The position numbers and the translations under genes are program-made. Of a stretch of DNA of 59,772 nucleotides, positions 57,363 to 59,772 are shown piece by piece. The stretch lies in contig DIMS01000077.1 of the NCBI GenBank assembly GCA_002425685.1, positions 1-59,772 of the forward strand. The letters run 5' to 3'. The notes below the pieces were generated by a model that was not told the origin of the DNA, ran no database searches, and worked only from the letters and a program-made list of their open reading frames with translations. This DNA is from Synergistaceae bacterium UBA5560. GTDB taxonomy: Bacteria > Synergistota > Synergistia > Synergistales > Aminiphilaceae. Every line of letters begins with the position of its first letter. The stretch's first letter is position 1.

Positions 57363-58114
57363 CCGCTTCTCGTACAGGCTCCGTCTCCTCAGGGCCGCCA
57401 CTCCTCGAGGCACGCACGCTCTCCTTCGCCTATCCCCGCCAGAGGGAGATATTCCGGAACATCTCCCTCGCCCTGCGAAAAGGAGAACGACGTTCTCTCC
57501 GGGGCAGCAACGGCGCGGGCAAGACCACACTCCTGCATCTCCTGGTTGGACTGCTCCGCCCGGCGGAAGGGGAGATCCTCTTCGACGGAGCGCCCGTGAC
57601 GGACAGACAGGACCTCGCCCGTCTCCGCGCCTCCGTGGGACTGCTCTTCCAGGATCCGGACGACATGCTCTTCTGCCCGTCCCTTCTGGAGGACGTGGCC
57701 TTCGGCCCGCTCAACCTCGGCGTTCCCAGGGAAGAAGCCCACAGGCGATCCCTCGACGTTCTGGAGCGGCTCGGCCTGACGCATCTCGCCTCCCGCCCTC
57801 CCTATACGCTTTCGGGGGGTGAGAAACGCCTCGGCGCCCTGGCGGCGCTCCTCTCCATGGAGCCGAAGGTCCTCCTCCTGGACGAACCCACCGGGGGTCT
57901 GGATGAAAGGGCCTGGGGCGTGCTCGTGGAGGAGCTTTCCAGAAACTCCGCGGCACTGCTCGTGGCCTCCCACGACGAAGAATTCCTCGCCGCCGTCGCC
58001 CCCGAGGGGTTTCTGCTCCGGGAGGGAACGCTCACCTCATTTTCTCCTGAAGAGAGCCTCCGGGAGCATCACCCCGCCACAACGCAGCAGCGCCCCCGCC
58101 GCTTCGCCTCGTAG
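57359..58114 (+). CDS. cbiO: ECF nickel/cobalt transporter ATPase (CbiO/NikO)
   Basis: The 251-aa ABC ATPase: Walker A LRGSNGAGKTTLLHLLVGLL, Q-loop SVGLLFQDPDDMLFCPSLLE, DVAFGPLNLG (the CbiO group signature), LSGGEKRLGALAALLSMEPK, Walker B VLLLDEPTGGLDE and switch ASHDEEFL. It drives metal import with CbiQ and CbiM. The last 46 nt overlap the convergent GGDEF gene. Confidence 0.94.
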   Translation: MTASRTGSVSSGPPLLEARTLSFAYPRQREIFRNISLALRKGERRSLRGSNGAGKTTLLHLLVGLLRPAEGEILFDGAPVTDRQDLARLRASVGLLFQDPDDMLFCPSLLEDVAFGPLNLGVPREEAHRRSLDVLERLGLTHLASRPPYTLSGGEKRLGALAALLSMEPKVLLLDEPTGGLDERAWGVLVEELSRNSAALLVASHDEEFLAAVAPEGFLLREGTLTSFSPEESLREHHPATTQQRPRRFAS

Positions 58115-59634
58115 AGGCGGCGGTCCGCCAGGGCAATCAGGAGATCTTTCGAGAGCGCACCGCGAAGGCTCTCTTCCTCGACGGAGGCGACTCCGGCGCT
58201 GAAGGACACTCTGAGGGATTCGTTTCCCCACGGAAAAGGAATGTGGCGCGTACGGGCCAGCAGACGCAACGTGCGACATACGGAAGCCCGAAGTCCTCTC
58301 CCGGGAAAAAGCAGAATGAATTCTTCACCCCCGAAACGCCCCACCACGTCCTCCGGCCCCAGATGCACCTCGAACAGCTCCACGAGCCCCCGAAGCACCG
58401 CGTCACCGGCGGGATGTCCGTAGGTGTCGTTGATCCGCTTGAAATGGTCCAGATCGAGAAAGGCCACGGAAAAAACGAACCCTTCGCGGAGGTGACGCTC
58501 GATTCCCTTCTGGAGAAGTTCTTCCATATACCGCATGGTGTACGCCCCCGTGAGAGAATCGCGACAGGCCATCTCCCGAAGCCGTTCCTCCGCGACATGC
58601 CGTTTCGTTACGTCTCCCAGGAGAAAGAGTATCCCCGGCACCTCGCCGTTTCTTCCCGGAAGAGGGCGACGGCGCACGTCCAGGTAGCGCGTGTTTCCGT
58701 CGGCCCCGACACACGCAATCTCGAGGCGAAGCGGTTCGCTGCCGTCGAGCAGCGGGAGAATCTCCTCCCATTCCGTGAGCAATTCCCTGGCGGAAGTTCC
58801 CATGAGAACGGCGCGTCGTTCCCGCACTCCGAGCAGCTCCTTCATGGCGGGATTCATGTCGATGATTCTTCCGTGCGTGTCCGTCACCAACACCCCGTCG
58901 TCCATGGTCTCCACCAGAAGGTTCCGGGCGATGGGAAGGAGATCGAGCATGCGATACCGGGTCATGCCGAGAAAGAGACACAGCCCCGCCAGGGCCATAC
59001 CCAGAGGTGTCCAATCCCGCTGGGAGAAACGGAAGAGATAGAACACGCTTCCGAGAAGAGCGAACAGGCTCCCCGCGAGAATCGTGACGAGCTGCCCCCG
59101 GTAGGCGGCGGGGAGAGCGCGGAGGACCGAGACGAAGCGAACAATCCCGAGAAAGACCAGTCCGTAGGAATAGACCACGAAAAGGGAAAACCACGGCCCC
59201 CTTCCATAGGTGGCGATGTTCGTCGACACATCGATGACAACCCAGGACCAGAGAAGGTTGTGAAAGAAGTTCGTGGCCGCCACGAGCACCGTCGCGGCGG
59301 GAAAGAGGGACACGGCGATCACATGCTTCGCCGAAAGACGCCGTCGGTGATAGCCGAACGTTCTGGCCGCCAGATAAAAACAGACCGGAGCCGCGGCGAT
59401 TCCAGGATAGGCGACCACGGACCAGAACACCTTCAGGGGCACCGTGGTGGCCGCGAGCTCGAACACGTCGGGCAACGCCCACGCCGCAGCAGCGAGCTCC
59501 AGGCACACCAGCGCGGGTGCCCCCGGCACGTTCCATCTCCGAGCCATGATGGCGGCGACGACAAACATGACCAACGCCGCCAGAAAATAGGCCACACTGG
59601 CTCCATCGAACCGGTAGAGCGAAAGGTCGAACAT
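58069..59634 (-). CDS. Membrane 7TM-PAS-GGDEF diguanylate cyclase
   Basis: The 521-aa product has seven N-terminal membrane helices of the histidine-kinase-like 7TM sensor type (about 1-215, starting DLSLYRFDGASVAYFLAALV), a PAS domain (about 230-345, NLLVETMDDGVLVTDTHGRI and IIDMNPAMKELLGVRE) and a GGDEF domain with RFGGEEFILL (GGEEF, an active variant) and LDLDHFKRINDTYGHPAGD. Expected to synthesise cyclic di-GMP in response to a membrane or intracellular cue. The ATG at 59634 follows GAGAGGAGG at 5-6 nt. It is convergent with, and overlaps, cbiO. Confidence 0.9.
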   Translation of the reverse strand: MFDLSLYRFDGASVAYFLAALVMFVVAAIMARRWNVPGAPALVCLELAAAAWALPDVFELAATTVPLKVFWSVVAYPGIAAAPVCFYLAARTFGYHRRRLSAKHVIAVSLFPAATVLVAATNFFHNLLWSWVVIDVSTNIATYGRGPWFSLFVVYSYGLVFLGIVRFVSVLRALPAAYRGQLVTILAGSLFALLGSVFYLFRFSQRDWTPLGMALAGLCLFLGMTRYRMLDLLPIARNLLVETMDDGVLVTDTHGRIIDMNPAMKELLGVRERRAVLMGTSARELLTEWEEILPLLDGSEPLRLEIACVGADGNTRYLDVRRRPLPGRNGEVPGILFLLGDVTKRHVAEERLREMACRDSLTGAYTMRYMEELLQKGIERHLREGFVFSVAFLDLDHFKRINDTYGHPAGDAVLRGLVELFEVHLGPEDVVGRFGGEEFILLFPGRGLRASVCRTLRLLARTRHIPFPWGNESLRVSFSAGVASVEEESLRGALSKDLLIALADRRLYEAKRRGRCCVVAG

Positions 59635-59772
59635 GGTGACCTCCTCTCGCGCTTTCCGTGAATCGGAATGTTTCTCCCGAGAGAAAACTTCGATCAACCG
59701 GGATGGTGCACCTCGCGTGCGTTGAGGTACACTTCGAAATTCAGTATCGAAAAGTTTTCATTTTCACACGGA

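Noticed and set aside
1..59772. tRNA/rRNA genes, CRISPR arrays, transposases, integrases
   Set aside because: No T-arm (GGTTCGA/AATCC-like) with flanking stem, no regularly spaced direct repeats and no recombinase-type protein was seen.

Overview
The window is high-GC bacterial DNA with Shine-Dalgarno leaders and many translationally coupled (ATGA-type) gene pairs. The first gene encodes a secreted protein with one N-terminal S-layer-homology module followed by a porin-like beta barrel. That architecture, together with lone cobalamin genes, a Pdu-type microcompartment and amino-acid/amine genes, fits an anaerobic Gram-negative member of the Synergistota. This placement is inference; there is no rRNA or tRNA gene in the window. 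No CRISPR array, transposase, phage gene or conjugation gene was seen.

Layout. (1) 0.2-5.2 kb, plus strand: SLH-porin, hemB, a PocR-PAS-GGDEF diguanylate cyclase and a YhcH/YjgK-family protein. (2) 5.7-13.8 kb, minus strand: a tightly coupled operon in which an Mre11-like nuclease and a Rad50/YhaN-like ATPase precede three late cobalamin genes (cobB/cbiA, cbiB, cobD). (3) 14.1-14.8 kb: a small exported helical-repeat gene interrupted by one in-frame UGA, followed by a 94-bp MITE with a CTAA target duplication. (4) 15.2-20.2 kb, minus strand: a quaternary-amine ABC importer with a choline/carnitine O-acyltransferase, a family that is rare in bacteria. (5) 21.3-38.6 kb, plus strand: a complete Pdu-type bacterial microcompartment (BMC) locus: shell proteins, B12-dependent diol/glycerol dehydratase with reactivase, PduL, PduO, PduP, PduS, PduT and an EutJ-like chaperone. 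It ends in a GldA-type glycerol dehydrogenase where PduQ would be expected. (6) 38.8-42.6 kb: LysR regulator, YfcC-family carrier and M20 amidohydrolase, bracketed by two copies of the same palindromic terminator. (7) 42.9-48.3 kb: a thiol/metalloid-type redox island with two ArsR regulators, a YraQ-type permease, a CPKC mini-thioredoxin, a CcdA-like protein, an ArsF-like thioredoxin-fold protein, a Cys-rich BFD-like protein and a pair of paralogous small proteins. (8) 48.5-53.9 kb: signalling genes (a frameshifted Cache-PAS-GGDEF-EAL gene and a chemoreceptor). (9) 54.1-58.1 kb: an ECF-type nickel/cobalt importer, then (10) a 7TM-PAS-GGDEF protein on the minus strand.

How the parts fit. The late cobalamin genes, hemB, the Ni/Co importer and PduO could all supply adenosylcobalamin to the dehydratase inside the microcompartment. 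The PocR-domain cyclase could sense its diol substrate. The most unusual region is the redox island. The gene at 44849-45163 reads through two consecutive UGA codons that align exactly with a Cys-Cys pair in its intact paralogue at 47506-47865. A perfect 8-bp hairpin with a GGU loop lies just downstream, at the spacing expected of a bacterial SECIS element. This predicts a selenoprotein with a Sec-Sec motif. Three TATGTG-N10-CACATA-like dyads, upstream of that gene and its divergent neighbour, of the permease and of arsR, tie the island into one probable ArsR regulon.
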